Origin: Scopulibacillus daqui | GTDB taxonomy: Bacteria; Bacillota; Bacilli; Bacillales; Sporolactobacillaceae | Assembly: GCF_016908855.1 (NCBI RefSeq) | Contig: NZ_JAFBER010000002.1 | Span: 124,001-188,000 of the forward strand | DNA length: 64,000 bases | Reading direction: 5' to 3' | Shown: in pieces, positions 19,064 through 27,644 of the stretch | Position numbering within the stretch: position 1 is the first letter of the stretch | Layout: the number at the start of each line of letters is the position of its first letter | Made by a program: the position numbers and the translations under genes | The notes under the pieces: generated by a model | The model's database searches: none | Seen by the model: only the letters and a program-made list of their open reading frames with translations | Told to the model about the DNA's origin: nothing

Positions 19064-20192
19064 AGACGGGATGCTTTCCCAGAAAGAATTGGACGCTTTA
19101 ATTGATCATACAAGCGATTATTCTGATGAAAATATAACATCCAAAAACAAGATTATTAATGAAATGGAACAAGAGGCACTCAGCGAAATACTCAATATGT
19201 CATTTGGCAGTGCCGCCGCAGCTTTATCAAACATATTAAACCAAAAAGTAGAGATAACGGCCCCGGCTGTTTCCATTGTTCAAAAAGACGATCTTGAAAA
19301 AGAATTCCCAGTGCCGTATGTTGCTGTTCTCGTGAACTATACTGAAGGTTTTCAAGGTTCCAATATTCTTATGGTAAAAACTCGCGATGCCTGTGTTATG
19401 GCAGATTTAATAAAGGGAGGTGATGGATCAAGTCCTCAGGAAGAAATTGGAGAGATGGAGTTAAATGCTTTTCAAAAAGTCATGAAGCAAATGATAAGCT
19501 CTTCAACAGCTTCGATGTCGACTCTATTTGATAGAAAGATAGAGACAGCGCCGCCAACAATTCTTAAAGATGATCCGCTGACATCTATTATTCCTGATGA
19601 TGATGAGATGTTAAAAGTATCATTCCATATAACTGTCGGGCATTTAATAGATTCCAGCATGATGCAGCTTATCCCAATTGACTTTGGCCAGGAATTGGCT
19701 AATCGCTTTCTTAATAAGAAAGAAGAAGGCGATAGTGCAAAAGATATCCGAACGGAATCTTCATTGCCTGATGAAGAGGAAGATGTTAATCCCGGAGAGC
19801 AGCTTAAAACAAGAGAAAGTGATCCTGGGCCAGCGCAAACTGAGCAGGATCCATTAAAGTCTGATTTGTCTCATTTAAATGTGCAAGCCGTTGCATTGCC
19901 AGAGTTTGATGAAGAAACTCAGCAAGTTCCTAAAAAACAAAACCTTGAACTGCTGTTTGACATACCGCTTCAAGTCAGTGTCGAACTCGGTCAAACGAAG
20001 AAAACAATCAAGGAAGTTTTGGAACTGAGTCCAGGGGTAATTATTGAGTTGGACAAGTTAGCTGGCGAACCGGTAGATATATTAATTAATCACCGTCCCG
20101 TAGCCAAAGGTGAAGTCGTTGTTATAGATGAGAACTTTGGAGTCAGAATCACGGAGATCATCAATCAAAGAGATCGATTAAAAACAATTTAG
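19056..20192 (+). CDS. fliY: Flagellar switch protein / CheC-like phosphatase FliY, second catalytic site degenerate
   Basis: In B. subtilis FliY is both a C-ring component (FliN-like SpoA domain) and the main CheY-P phosphatase. Here the N-terminal CheY-binding peptide (LSQKELDAL) and the SpoA domain (DIPLQVSVELGQTKKTIKEV to ENFGVRITEI) are intact. Of the two CheC-like E..N active sites, the first is kept (SEILNMSFGSA), but the second reads QKVMKQM where B. subtilis has QEAMNQM, so both catalytic residues are Lys. This is consistent with relaxed selection after loss of cheY. 378 residues. The ATG at 19056 overlaps fliM by 8 bp. Confidence 0.95.
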   Translation: MSEDGMLSQKELDALIDHTSDYSDENITSKNKIINEMEQEALSEILNMSFGSAAAALSNILNQKVEITAPAVSIVQKDDLEKEFPVPYVAVLVNYTEGFQGSNILMVKTRDACVMADLIKGGDGSSPQEEIGEMELNAFQKVMKQMISSSTASMSTLFDRKIETAPPTILKDDPLTSIIPDDDEMLKVSFHITVGHLIDSSMMQLIPIDFGQELANRFLNKKEEGDSAKDIRTESSLPDEEEDVNPGEQLKTRESDPGPAQTEQDPLKSDLSHLNVQAVALPEFDEETQQVPKKQNLELLFDIPLQVSVELGQTKKTIKEVLELSPGVIIELDKLAGEPVDILINHRPVAKGEVVVIDENFGVRITEIINQRDRLKTI

Positions 20193-20228
20193 CAGCTCAA
20201 CTATCGGAAAATGTGATTTTGAGGTGAT

Positions 20229-20567
20229 ATGGGAAATCGTATTTTAATAGTTGATGATGCTAGAGTTTTAATGACTAATGTTGAAAAACGATTATTTGGT
20301 TTGGGGAAAAGATGGGGTCGTTCAAGAAGCAGTCGAAGGATATCATGAAATTTCGCCGAGTCATTGAAGATGAACATTACATACCTAAGATGGACAAGGT
20401 AAAAAGTTTGAAAAACCTGTAAAATCGGCCCCGGACCTATATCATTATGTGTTTGGCGGCGGGAAGTAAATGGAGTTTTTGGCGATTCGGGCTGGAGAAA
20501 AAATGATGCCGCAAAACCTTTCCAAGCTGATCGTTTAAATGAGGCCATTAAGCAAGTAGCAGGTTAA
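20229..20567 (+). pseudogene. cheY: cheY pseudogene (chemotaxis response regulator relic)
   Basis: Between fliY and fliO, exactly where cheY lies in B. subtilis. A GAGGTG site and ATG open MGNRILIVDDARV, the CheY start, but the frame closes after about 40 codons. The rest of CheY can be followed through other frames: QEAVEGYHEISPSH, then MNIT and PKMDKVKSLKN (B. subtilis has MDITMPEMDG), then YIIMC, then AIRAG and KPFQADRLNEAIKQVAG to the stop at 20565-20567. At least three frameshifts and internal stops are needed. The codon for the phosphorylated Asp reads AAC (Asn). It cannot make a working CheY. Confidence 0.93.
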
Positions 20568-20592
20568 CTGAATGTAAGAGGTGCAAAATTTG

Positions 20593-21261
20593 ATGCGAAT
20601 AAAGCTTTTAGCGTGTGTATTTTTAATCGTCTTGTGTTATGGACCGGGGATGATGGCTAAGGCTGAGACATCGGGAGACAGCCAAACGGTTGAAGAAGCC
20701 ATTAAGCAAGGCGAGCATCATGGCAAAGCCGAAGTCGGGCAGGAAAATAATGTTGGAAGTAAACAACAACAAAACTTGCCGTCATCACGGTCAAATTTAA
20801 TCGTCGTTTTCTTAAAGCTTCTAGGTGCCTTAGCGGTTGTTATTGCATTAATTTACTTTTTGTATAAAGTGCTTGGAAAACGAACGAAAGCTTTTCAAGA
20901 GTACGGTGCCATAAAAAATATCGGCGGTGTTTCGGTCGGGCCTAACCGGTCTGTTCAACTTGTCAGGGTCGGCAGTAAAATATTGGTGATCGGCGTCGGC
21001 GAGAATGTTCAATTGCTGAAAGAAGTCACCGATGAGCCAAAAGTTGAGGAACTGCTTAAAAAGGCTGATGAGCCGGATCCGATACAAGTCAACATGAAAA
21101 AAATGCTGAATTGGACGGTTGATAAAACGAAAAAAGACCATAACAAACAAGAGATGCAGAACGACTTTAATAGTGTATTAAAAAGGCAGTTGGAACCAAT
21201 AAGAAAAGACTGGTCTAATCAGATAGACAAGGCAATTCGAGAGGAAAGAAACCATGAATAA
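20593..21261 (+). CDS. fliO: Flagellar export protein FliO (FliZ)
   Basis: Bitopic membrane protein that helps assemble the FliP-FliQ-FliR export gate. A signal peptide (MRIKLLACVFLIVLCYG, cleavage probably after MAKA) is followed by a polar extracytoplasmic stretch, a TM near 75-97 (LLGALAVVIALIYFLYKVL), and the FliO domain (NIGGVSVGPNRSVQLVRVGS, then ILVIGVGENVQLLKEV). The ATG at 20593 has AAGAGGTG about 9 nt upstream; a GTG at 20581 overlaps that site. 222 residues. It overlaps fliP by 8 bp. Confidence 0.92.
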   Translation: MRIKLLACVFLIVLCYGPGMMAKAETSGDSQTVEEAIKQGEHHGKAEVGQENNVGSKQQQNLPSSRSNLIVVFLKLLGALAVVIALIYFLYKVLGKRTKAFQEYGAIKNIGGVSVGPNRSVQLVRVGSKILVIGVGENVQLLKEVTDEPKVEELLKKADEPDPIQVNMKKMLNWTVDKTKKDHNKQEMQNDFNSVLKRQLEPIRKDWSNQIDKAIREERNHE

Positions 21262-21922
21262 TAGCATAGCGGACATTTTATCTCATCAGCCGCAATACGT
21301 TGCAACATCCGTTCAGCTGCTGTTGTTAATAACGGTTTTGTCTTTGGCGCCGTCTATTTTAATTTTAATGACATCGTTTACTAGAATCGTGATTGTCCTG
21401 TCATTTGTCCGCACGTCATTATCAACCCAGCAGACACCGCCGAACCAAGTGTTAATCGGACTCGCATTGTTTTTAACAATGTTTATTATGGCTCCAGTGT
21501 TCTCCCAAGTCAATCACGATGCGCTAAAGCCTTATTTAAAAGGACAAATCTCGGAAAAGGAAGCTATGGCCAGGGCGGAAGATCCTTTTAAAGAATTCAT
21601 GGCCAAACAGACAAGGAAAAAAGACTTAAACCTTTTTCTGGAATTCGGGCACTTGAGAGAGCCGAAAACAGTGAAAGATATTCCGATGACGGCTTTGGTT
21701 CCGGCATACACGATCAGCGAATTAAAAACAGCCTTTGAAATGGGATTCATGATTTTTATCCCGTTTTTAGTTATTGATATGGTTGTTGCCAGTGTACTGA
21801 TGGCCATGGGGATGATGATGCTTCCGCCGGTCATTATTTCATTGCCGTTTAAAATACTGCTGTTTATTATGGTTGACGGCTGGTACCTTGTTGTTCAATC
21901 TTTGTTAATCGGTTATTCATAA
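21254..21922 (+). CDS. fliP: Flagellar export gate protein FliP
   Basis: Core subunit of the flagellar type III export gate. Four hydrophobic segments flank a central extracytoplasmic loop (about 90-150). Family signatures are PSILILMTSFTRIVIVLSFV and FIPFLVIDMVVASVLMAMGM, with MLPPVIISLPFKI near the C-terminus. 222 residues, standard length. The ribosome site GAGAGGAAAG lies in the end of fliO. Confidence 0.97.
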   Translation: MNNSIADILSHQPQYVATSVQLLLLITVLSLAPSILILMTSFTRIVIVLSFVRTSLSTQQTPPNQVLIGLALFLTMFIMAPVFSQVNHDALKPYLKGQISEKEAMARAEDPFKEFMAKQTRKKDLNLFLEFGHLREPKTVKDIPMTALVPAYTISELKTAFEMGFMIFIPFLVIDMVVASVLMAMGMMMLPPVIISLPFKILLFIMVDGWYLVVQSLLIGYS

Positions 21923-21939
21923 TATGGAAGGTGAGTCCT

Positions 21940-22209
21940 ATGAGTTCGGAATTTATCATAACCCTTGCTGAAAGAGGTGTGATGACAATACTTCTTGTTG
22001 CTGGACCGTTGCTCGCTGTCGCTCTTATTGTCGGCTTAGTCGTCAGCATTATTCAAGCGACTACTCAAATTCAAGAGCAAACGTTGGCTTTCATCCCTAA
22101 AATTATTGCTGTATTGCTCGTTCTGATTTTATTCGGGCCTTGGATGTTATCAAAAATGCTGACATTTACTCAAAATATATTCGGCAATCTGAATCATTTT
22201 GTGGGTTGA
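21940..22209 (+). CDS. fliQ: Flagellar export gate protein FliQ
   Basis: Small two-TM component of the export gate. Signature ERGVMTILLVAGPLLAVALI then QATTQIQEQTLAFIPKI. 89 residues, as in B. subtilis. The ATG at 21940 follows GGAAGGTGAG; the in-frame GTG at 21931 overlaps that site. fliR begins 1 bp after the stop. Confidence 0.96.
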   Translation: MSSEFIITLAERGVMTILLVAGPLLAVALIVGLVVSIIQATTQIQEQTLAFIPKIIAVLLVLILFGPWMLSKMLTFTQNIFGNLNHFVG

Positions 22210-22210
22210 T

Positions 22211-22990
22211 ATGAATCTATTTAATGCTTTGCCGATTTATCTTTTGGTTTTAGTGAGGCTTGCCAGCTTTTTTGTAACAATGCCAATCTTTTCTTACCGG
22301 ACTATACCGGCGCGGGTTAAGGTCGGATTAGCAGCTTTGCTATCCTTAATCGCAACAACAACAATGTTGCATCACCCTCCGGAAGTGGCTATAGATACTT
22401 TCTATTTGCTGCTCATTATTAAAGAGTCGATTGTCGGATTAGCTATAGGATTTGTCGCTGGCCTATTAATCTATGCTGTGCAAATGGCAGGCTATTATAT
22501 TGACGTACAAATGGGGCTCTCGATGGCCAATGCGATTAATCCGGAAAATGGTGTAACAACGCCGCTGACCGGGCAGTTTTTAAATGTTCTAGCCTTGCTG
22601 TTAATGTTAGCATTAGACGGCCATTTAATGCTTATTAATGGTATCTTGGATAGTTTTCGGATGATTAAAATTAATGAATTATCAGTTCCTTTGCTGCAAG
22701 GTTCAACAGCTCATTTTATTGTGAACGTTTTTTTAAAGATGGCAGGCATATCATTTCAAATGGCTATGCCGATTCTAGCGTGCCTTTTTCTAGTAGATGT
22801 GGCGTTGGGAATAGTAGCTAGAACTGTACCTCAGGTTAACGTGTTTGTCGTAGGCTTCCCATTAAAGATCATTGTTAGCTTTGCTCTTTTATTAATGATA
22901 ATGCCAATGTTTTTTACGCTGTTTCATACGATTTTTGAATTAATGGAAGAAGCTGTTTCAATCTATATGCAATTATTAGGGAGTTCCTAG
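22211..22990 (+). CDS. fliR: Flagellar export gate protein FliR
   Basis: Membrane protein of the export gate with about six TM segments. FFVTMPIFSYRTIPARVKVG, the VQMAGYYIDVQMGLSMANAI region and VNVFVVGFPLKI are family signatures. 259 residues, same as B. subtilis. The ATG at 22211 directly follows the fliQ stop without a strong ribosome site, so translation is probably coupled. flhB starts 1 bp after the stop. Confidence 0.95.
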   Translation: MNLFNALPIYLLVLVRLASFFVTMPIFSYRTIPARVKVGLAALLSLIATTTMLHHPPEVAIDTFYLLLIIKESIVGLAIGFVAGLLIYAVQMAGYYIDVQMGLSMANAINPENGVTTPLTGQFLNVLALLLMLALDGHLMLINGILDSFRMIKINELSVPLLQGSTAHFIVNVFLKMAGISFQMAMPILACLFLVDVALGIVARTVPQVNVFVVGFPLKIIVSFALLLMIMPMFFTLFHTIFELMEEAVSIYMQLLGSS

Positions 22991-22991
22991 C

Positions 22992-24086
22992 ATGACGTTA
23001 CATAAACAAATTTTTAAACTGGATTTGCAATTTTTTTCAGGAGAAAAGACCGAGAAAGCGACCCCAAGAAAAAGGGAAGAAACACGCAAGAAAGGACAAA
23101 CGGCGAAGAGTGCGGATTTAAATACGGCGATTAGTCTTTTAGCGATATTCTTATCTTTTATATTCTTGGCGGGAATCATCGGCAAAAAATTATTTGGGAT
23201 GATGTTTATTATTTATAAAAAAGACTTGGCGATGGCGGTTACAGAAGAAAATATACATCAGCTCTTCACGCGTCTAGTCATTCAAACATGTTTTGCGGTT
23301 GCTCCTGTTTTTGCTGTAAGTTTAGTGATCGGTGTGGCCGGCAACTTATTTCAAACAAGGTTTATTTTTTCGCCCAGTGCTGTTCAATTTAAGTTGGAAA
23401 GAATAAATCCGCTTAAAGGTTTTAAAAGAATTTACTCGATAAAAGCACTCGTTGAATTAATAAAGTCATTATTGAAGATTTTCAGCATCGGTATGATCAC
23501 TTTTTATGTGATATGGCTCAACGGAGAGAAGATTGTCTTATCCATAGAAAAACCGGTCACAGAAGGTCTCGTACTCGTCGGAAAAGTGACGTTGGAGATG
23601 GGGCTGGCGGCTTCGGTATTTCTTATATTTTTAGGTGCCCTTGATTATGCATATCAAAAATTCGATTTTGAAAAAAGCATCCGTATGTCGAAGCAAGATA
23701 TTAAGGATGAATATAAAAAGACCGAAGGGGATCCCTTAATCAAATCAAAAATAAAAGAAAGACAACGGCAAATGGCAGCTAGGAGAATGATGCAGGAAGT
23801 GCCTAACGCCGATGTGATCATTACTAATCCGACGCACTTTGCCGTAGCGTTAAAATACACTGATGGAGAAATGTCTGCCCCTATGGTGATTGCTAAAGGC
23901 GCTGATTATCTTGCTTTTAAAATTCGGGAAATAGCGAAGGCTCATGATATTGTCATTGTCGAAAAGCGAAGTTTAGCAAGAGCCTTGTATCAACAATTAG
24001 ATGCAGGCGACTTAGTCCCGGAACATTTTTTCAAGGCTGTTGCCGAGATTTTAGCATATGTTTACCGCCTTAAAGGCAAAGTTTGA
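22992..24086 (+). CDS. flhB: Flagellar export switch protein FlhB
   Basis: Controls the switch from rod/hook to filament export. Four TM helices lie in the first two thirds (N-terminal cytoplasmic GEKTEKATPRKREETRKKGQ is the family hallmark). The cytoplasmic domain carries the autocleavage motif NPTH at residues 279-282 (ADVIITNPTHFAVALKY). 364 residues. Intact, so the export machine can in principle mature normally. Confidence 0.97.
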   Translation: MTLHKQIFKLDLQFFSGEKTEKATPRKREETRKKGQTAKSADLNTAISLLAIFLSFIFLAGIIGKKLFGMMFIIYKKDLAMAVTEENIHQLFTRLVIQTCFAVAPVFAVSLVIGVAGNLFQTRFIFSPSAVQFKLERINPLKGFKRIYSIKALVELIKSLLKIFSIGMITFYVIWLNGEKIVLSIEKPVTEGLVLVGKVTLEMGLAASVFLIFLGALDYAYQKFDFEKSIRMSKQDIKDEYKKTEGDPLIKSKIKERQRQMAARRMMQEVPNADVIITNPTHFAVALKYTDGEMSAPMVIAKGADYLAFKIREIAKAHDIVIVEKRSLARALYQQLDAGDLVPEHFFKAVAEILAYVYRLKGKV

Positions 24087-24139
24087 TTTATTCAAAAAGC
24101 CCTGCCGCGGAGCAAAAATCTATTTATGAGGAGGAATCA

Positions 24140-26170
24140 ATGAAGGCTAAGGATTTAATTGTATTGTCTGGTGTCATTTTAATTGTTTTAATGCTGATCA
24201 TACCTTTGCCGCCGTTTATTCTAAGCCTGCTTATCATTATAAATATATCTTTGGCTTTGATTGTCTTGCTTGTTTCCATGAATATGAATGAGCCGCTTCA
24301 ATTTTCTATTTTTCCTTCGTTATTACTGTTATTGACCCTTTTTCGATTAGGGCTTAACGTTTCAACGACAAGGTCTATATTAGGAAATGCAGATGCGGGA
24401 AAGGTCATTGAAACATTTGGACAGTTCGTCATTGGCGGTAACCCGATTGTTGGCTTTGTGGTCTTCCTTATTCTCATTATTATTCAATTTATCGTTATCA
24501 CTAAAGGATCAGAAAGGGTCTCAGAAGTTGCTGCTCGTTTTACATTGGATGCCATGCCGGGTAAGCAAATGAGCATTGACGCAGATTTGAATGCCGGTCT
24601 CATCAATGATCAGCAAGCGAGAAAGCGAAGAGCCAAGGTAGAACAAGAGGCGGATTTTTACGGGGCTATGGATGGTGCGAGTAAATTTGTTAAAGGCGAC
24701 GCGATCGCAAGCATTATTATCGTCACTATCAATCTGATTGTCGGGATGATTATTGGCATGGTGCAAAAAGGCATGTCCATAGGCGATGCATCGCAAACAT
24801 TTACGCTGTTAACGGTAGGAGACGGTCTTGTCAGCCAAATACCGGCTTTGCTCATTTCAACAGCTACAGGAATTGTTGTAACAAGAGCGGCATCTGAAGG
24901 CAATTTAAGTCAAGATGTCTCAAAACAACTGTTGCGATATCCGGCGATGTTATTAGTGGCTGGCGGCGTTATATTGCTGCTTGGGTTAACGCCGATTGGC
25001 TTAGTTGTCACATTGCCGATTGCTCTCCTTCTTTTTATCGGGGGTTATTTGCTTAGAAAAAACAGTATGCAAACCACTGAAGAACCTGCTCATGAGGAAG
25101 CTATCGACGAAGAACCATTTAAAAAACCGGAAAATGTTATTTCGCTTTTGCAAATGGATCCGATTGAATTTGAATTCGGCTATGGACTGATTCCCATTGC
25201 CGATTCTGATCAAGGCGGCGATTTAATGGATAGAATTGTTATGATCCGGCGGCAATTGGCGGTTGAACTGGGCATTGTCCTGCCGGTTGTTCGTATTAGA
25301 GACAATATTCAACTTGATCCCAATGCCTATCGAATAAAAATAAAAGGTTCAGAGGTAGCGAAGGGCGAGTTGCTTCTCGATCATTATTTGGCGATGAGTC
25401 CCGGTATTGAAGATGAAGCCGTTAAAGGCATTGAAACAACAGAAGCTGCGTTTGGTCTTCCGGCTCTATGGATCAGTGAAGATATGAAAGAAAATGCGGA
25501 ACTTGCCGGTTATACGGTTGTCGATCCGTCTTCTGTTGTTTCTACCCATTTAGCAGAAGTTTTTAAGAAACACAGTTTTGAGTTATTAGGCAGGCAAGAA
25601 ACGAAGCAGTTAATTGACCACTTAAAAGAATCATATCCAACGCTCGTAGAAGAAGTGACGCCGGAACCTTTAAATGTAGGAGAAATCCAGAAGGTGCTTG
25701 TTAATTTGTTGAAAGAAAAAATATCTATTAGAAATTTGCCTGTTATTTTTGAAACGCTTGCTGATGTCGGTCAATTAACGAAGGACACTGATTTGCTGAC
25801 TGAATATGTCAGGCAAGCTTTGTCAAGGCAAATCACCCAGCAATTTGCCGGAGATGATCAATTTCTTAAAGTGATGACGTTAGATCCTAAATTGGAAAAG
25901 GAAATTGCCGATTCAATCCAAAAAACGGAACAGGGCAGTTTTTTAACATTAGATATAGAGGATACACAGCATATTGTTGAGCAAATATCAGCATTTGCTC
26001 AACAATGGGTTAACTATGATGAGAATCCTGTCATTCTTTGTTCTCCTGCTATTCGTATGTATGTAAGACAAATGATTGAACGGTATCATCCTGATGTTGC
26101 GGTGTTGTCATATAACGAGCTGGAACCTGATGTAGAGGTTCAAAGTATAGGGGCGGTTGGGGCAGCATGA
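24140..26170 (+). CDS. flhA: Flagellar export protein FlhA
   Basis: Largest export-gate protein and docking platform for export chaperones. The N-terminal half has about eight TM segments with the FHIPEP signature region (SIFPSLLLLLTLFRLGLNVS; RFTLDAMPGKQMSIDADLNA). The C-terminal cytoplasmic domain ends in LSYNELEPDVEVQSIGAVGAA. The ATG at 24140 is chosen for its GAGGAGG 5 nt upstream and its match to B. subtilis; the upstream extension to 24083 overlaps flhB. 676 residues. The stop overlaps an ATG that probably began flhF. Confidence 0.96.
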   Translation: MKAKDLIVLSGVILIVLMLIIPLPPFILSLLIIINISLALIVLLVSMNMNEPLQFSIFPSLLLLLTLFRLGLNVSTTRSILGNADAGKVIETFGQFVIGGNPIVGFVVFLILIIIQFIVITKGSERVSEVAARFTLDAMPGKQMSIDADLNAGLINDQQARKRRAKVEQEADFYGAMDGASKFVKGDAIASIIIVTINLIVGMIIGMVQKGMSIGDASQTFTLLTVGDGLVSQIPALLISTATGIVVTRAASEGNLSQDVSKQLLRYPAMLLVAGGVILLLGLTPIGLVVTLPIALLLFIGGYLLRKNSMQTTEEPAHEEAIDEEPFKKPENVISLLQMDPIEFEFGYGLIPIADSDQGGDLMDRIVMIRRQLAVELGIVLPVVRIRDNIQLDPNAYRIKIKGSEVAKGELLLDHYLAMSPGIEDEAVKGIETTEAAFGLPALWISEDMKENAELAGYTVVDPSSVVSTHLAEVFKKHSFELLGRQETKQLIDHLKESYPTLVEEVTPEPLNVGEIQKVLVNLLKEKISIRNLPVIFETLADVGQLTKDTDLLTEYVRQALSRQITQQFAGDDQFLKVMTLDPKLEKEIADSIQKTEQGSFLTLDIEDTQHIVEQISAFAQQWVNYDENPVILCSPAIRMYVRQMIERYHPDVAVLSYNELEPDVEVQSIGAVGAA

Positions 26171-26275
26171 AAATGAAAAAGAAAGAGTGGAAGTGTTTGC
26201 AAACTGTATTTAAGTGTAAAAAAACGTTTAGATGAACAAGGCATTTCTAAGAGACTTTATCGTTTAATGAATTGA
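26167..26275 (+). pseudogene. Probable remnant of flhF at the deletion site of flhF-flhG-cheBAWCD
   Basis: In B. subtilis flhA is followed by flhF, flhG, cheB, cheA, cheW, cheC and cheD before sigD. Here only 123 bp separate flhA from sigD. An ATG overlapping the flhA stop opens MKMKKKEWKC, like an FlhF N-terminus, but stops after about 22 codons. Another frame gives VKKRLDEQGISKRLYRLMN, similar to the linker helix of FlhF proteins. The gene-sized absence is certain; the assignment of these scraps to flhF is tentative. Confidence 0.5.
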
Positions 26276-26293
26276 ATCAAGGGGGGATAACAA

Positions 26294-27052
26294 ATGTCAG
26301 CGCCGGAGGAAGAAAAAAGATATTGGGAAAATTGGATAAATCATAGAGATGAAGAAGCGGTAAACGCCCTTATATGTATGTACATGCCCCTTGTTAATTA
26401 TCATGTTCAACGTATCAGCGCTGGTATACCTAATAATATAAATAAGGATGATTTGAAAAGTTACGGTATGTCGGGATTGTATGATGCGCTTTATAAGTTT
26501 GATATCACACGCGACTTGAAGTTTGATACTTATGCTTCATTTCGAATCAGAGGAGCAATTATTGACGGTCTCAGAAAAGAAGATTGGATGCCAAGGGCGT
26601 TAAGAGAAAAAACAAAAAAATTGGATGCGATAACCGAGCAGCTTGAACAAAAATATATGAGACATGTAAGTTTAGAAGAAGTGGCTAAAGAGATGGGCAT
26701 TTCTATCGAAGAGGCTTCGTCGATTGTTTACGAGAGTCTGTATTCCAACTTAGTTTCTATTGATGATGATTTAAAAAATAGTCAAAAGGAACAACCGGCA
26801 TATATTATTGAAGATAAAGATTCAGTTTCTCCAGACGATCAATTGATCAATAAGGAAACTGAGGCTGAATTAGCCCAAAAAATTGTTGAGCTTAATCCAA
26901 AGGAACAGATTGTCATTAGTTTATTTTACTATGAAGAATTGACTTTAACTGAAATAGGGAAGGTGCTTGGACTGTCGACTTCAAGAATATCACAAATCCA
27001 TTCGAAAGCGTTATTTAAGCTAAGAAAGTCTCTTTTAAATCCAATAGCATAG
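26294..27052 (+). CDS. sigD: RNA polymerase sigma factor SigD (FliA/sigma-28)
   Basis: Sigma factor for flagellin, motility and autolysin genes. Region 2 is clear (RDLKFDTYASFRIRGAIIDG, then LRKEDWMPR), region 3 follows (HVSLEEVAKEMGISIEEAS), and region 4 is present (LTEIGKVLGLSTSRISQIHS). 252 residues, full length. The ATG at 26294 follows AAGGGGGGA. It is the last gene of the flagellar operon and is flanked on both sides by decayed sequence, yet it is itself intact. Confidence 0.97.
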   Translation: MSAPEEEKRYWENWINHRDEEAVNALICMYMPLVNYHVQRISAGIPNNINKDDLKSYGMSGLYDALYKFDITRDLKFDTYASFRIRGAIIDGLRKEDWMPRALREKTKKLDAITEQLEQKYMRHVSLEEVAKEMGISIEEASSIVYESLYSNLVSIDDDLKNSQKEQPAYIIEDKDSVSPDDQLINKETEAELAQKIVELNPKEQIVISLFYYEELTLTEIGKVLGLSTSRISQIHSKALFKLRKSLLNPIA

Positions 27053-27077
27053 ACAGGATGATAGAGGCAATCTTATA

Positions 27078-27568
27078 ATGGCTGCATGGATAATGATGAG
27101 TTTGATAGGTTATCTTGCAACTGGGGGGAAAGGGTTAGAGAACTGCAAAATATGATCCAGAAACGCTGAAGCGGGAATTGCAAAGACGCTTCGCCATATA
27201 TCGGTGGGGGCCAAGAAGAAAATCACAGATTAATAAAAGAACGGCAATGACTGCGGAACAGAACGCGCACATCAATCAGTGAAGCCAGAAGACAATTCTT
27301 CACCAGAATGCACCTTAAGAGCAAAAACTGCTTTAATAAGGAAGGTTTTTAACAAAAAGCCGGCCTTAAAAAGAATAATAAGAGGAACCGCATTCGGATA
27401 GCTTATTGCCTTGAGGGTATTGGGGATGTTTACGAAGAAACGCTCACATCCCAACTGCTTAAATTGAAAAAAAAGGGGTATAATGTTGATGATATTGCGA
27501 AAAAATTGAATAGAAGCAAGGGAGAAATAGACTTTCTTCTAAAGATAAACGCTTCAATGCGAATTTAA
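27078..27568 (+). pseudogene. swrB-like (YlxL/DUF6115) pseudogene
   Basis: Follows sigD at the place of swrB in B. subtilis. An ATG at 27078 opens a short hydrophobic stretch (AAWIMMSLIGYLAT) that soon stops. Coiled-coil fragments such as RVRELQNMIQKR appear in other frames. The C-terminal helix-turn-helix-like module typical of SwrB/DUF6115 proteins survives in one frame (LLKLKKKGYNVDDIAKKLNR, then SKGEIDFLLKI, stop at 27566). Several frameshifts and stops separate these pieces. SwrB promotes flagellar basal body maturation in B. subtilis. Family call moderately sure; loss of function very likely. Confidence 0.7.
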
Positions 27569-27615
27569 ATAGGAACAACTTTTTCAACACCCCTTATAAA
27601 ATGTTTATTATGATC

Positions 27616-27644
27616 TTGTCAATGGGTAAGCTTTATGATATATT
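27616..27644 (+). promoter_or_regulatory. Sigma-A promoter for rpsB
   Basis: TTGTCA at 27616-27621, a 17-bp spacer, and TATATT at 27639-27644. It lies about 115 bp upstream of the rpsB ATG. The leader (about 27651-27759) has room for autoregulatory structure, but I could not identify a defined motif. AGGAGG precedes the start. Confidence 0.75.

Noticed and set aside
20201-20548. Minus-strand ORF of 115 codons over the cheY region.
   Set aside because: It is the antisense of the decayed cheY, has no ribosome site and no recognisable motif; the plus strand carries clear CheY similarity.
27272-27454. Minus-strand ORF in the sigD-rpsB spacer.
   Set aside because: Short, no ribosome site, and overlaps plus-strand fragments of the swrB-like pseudogene.
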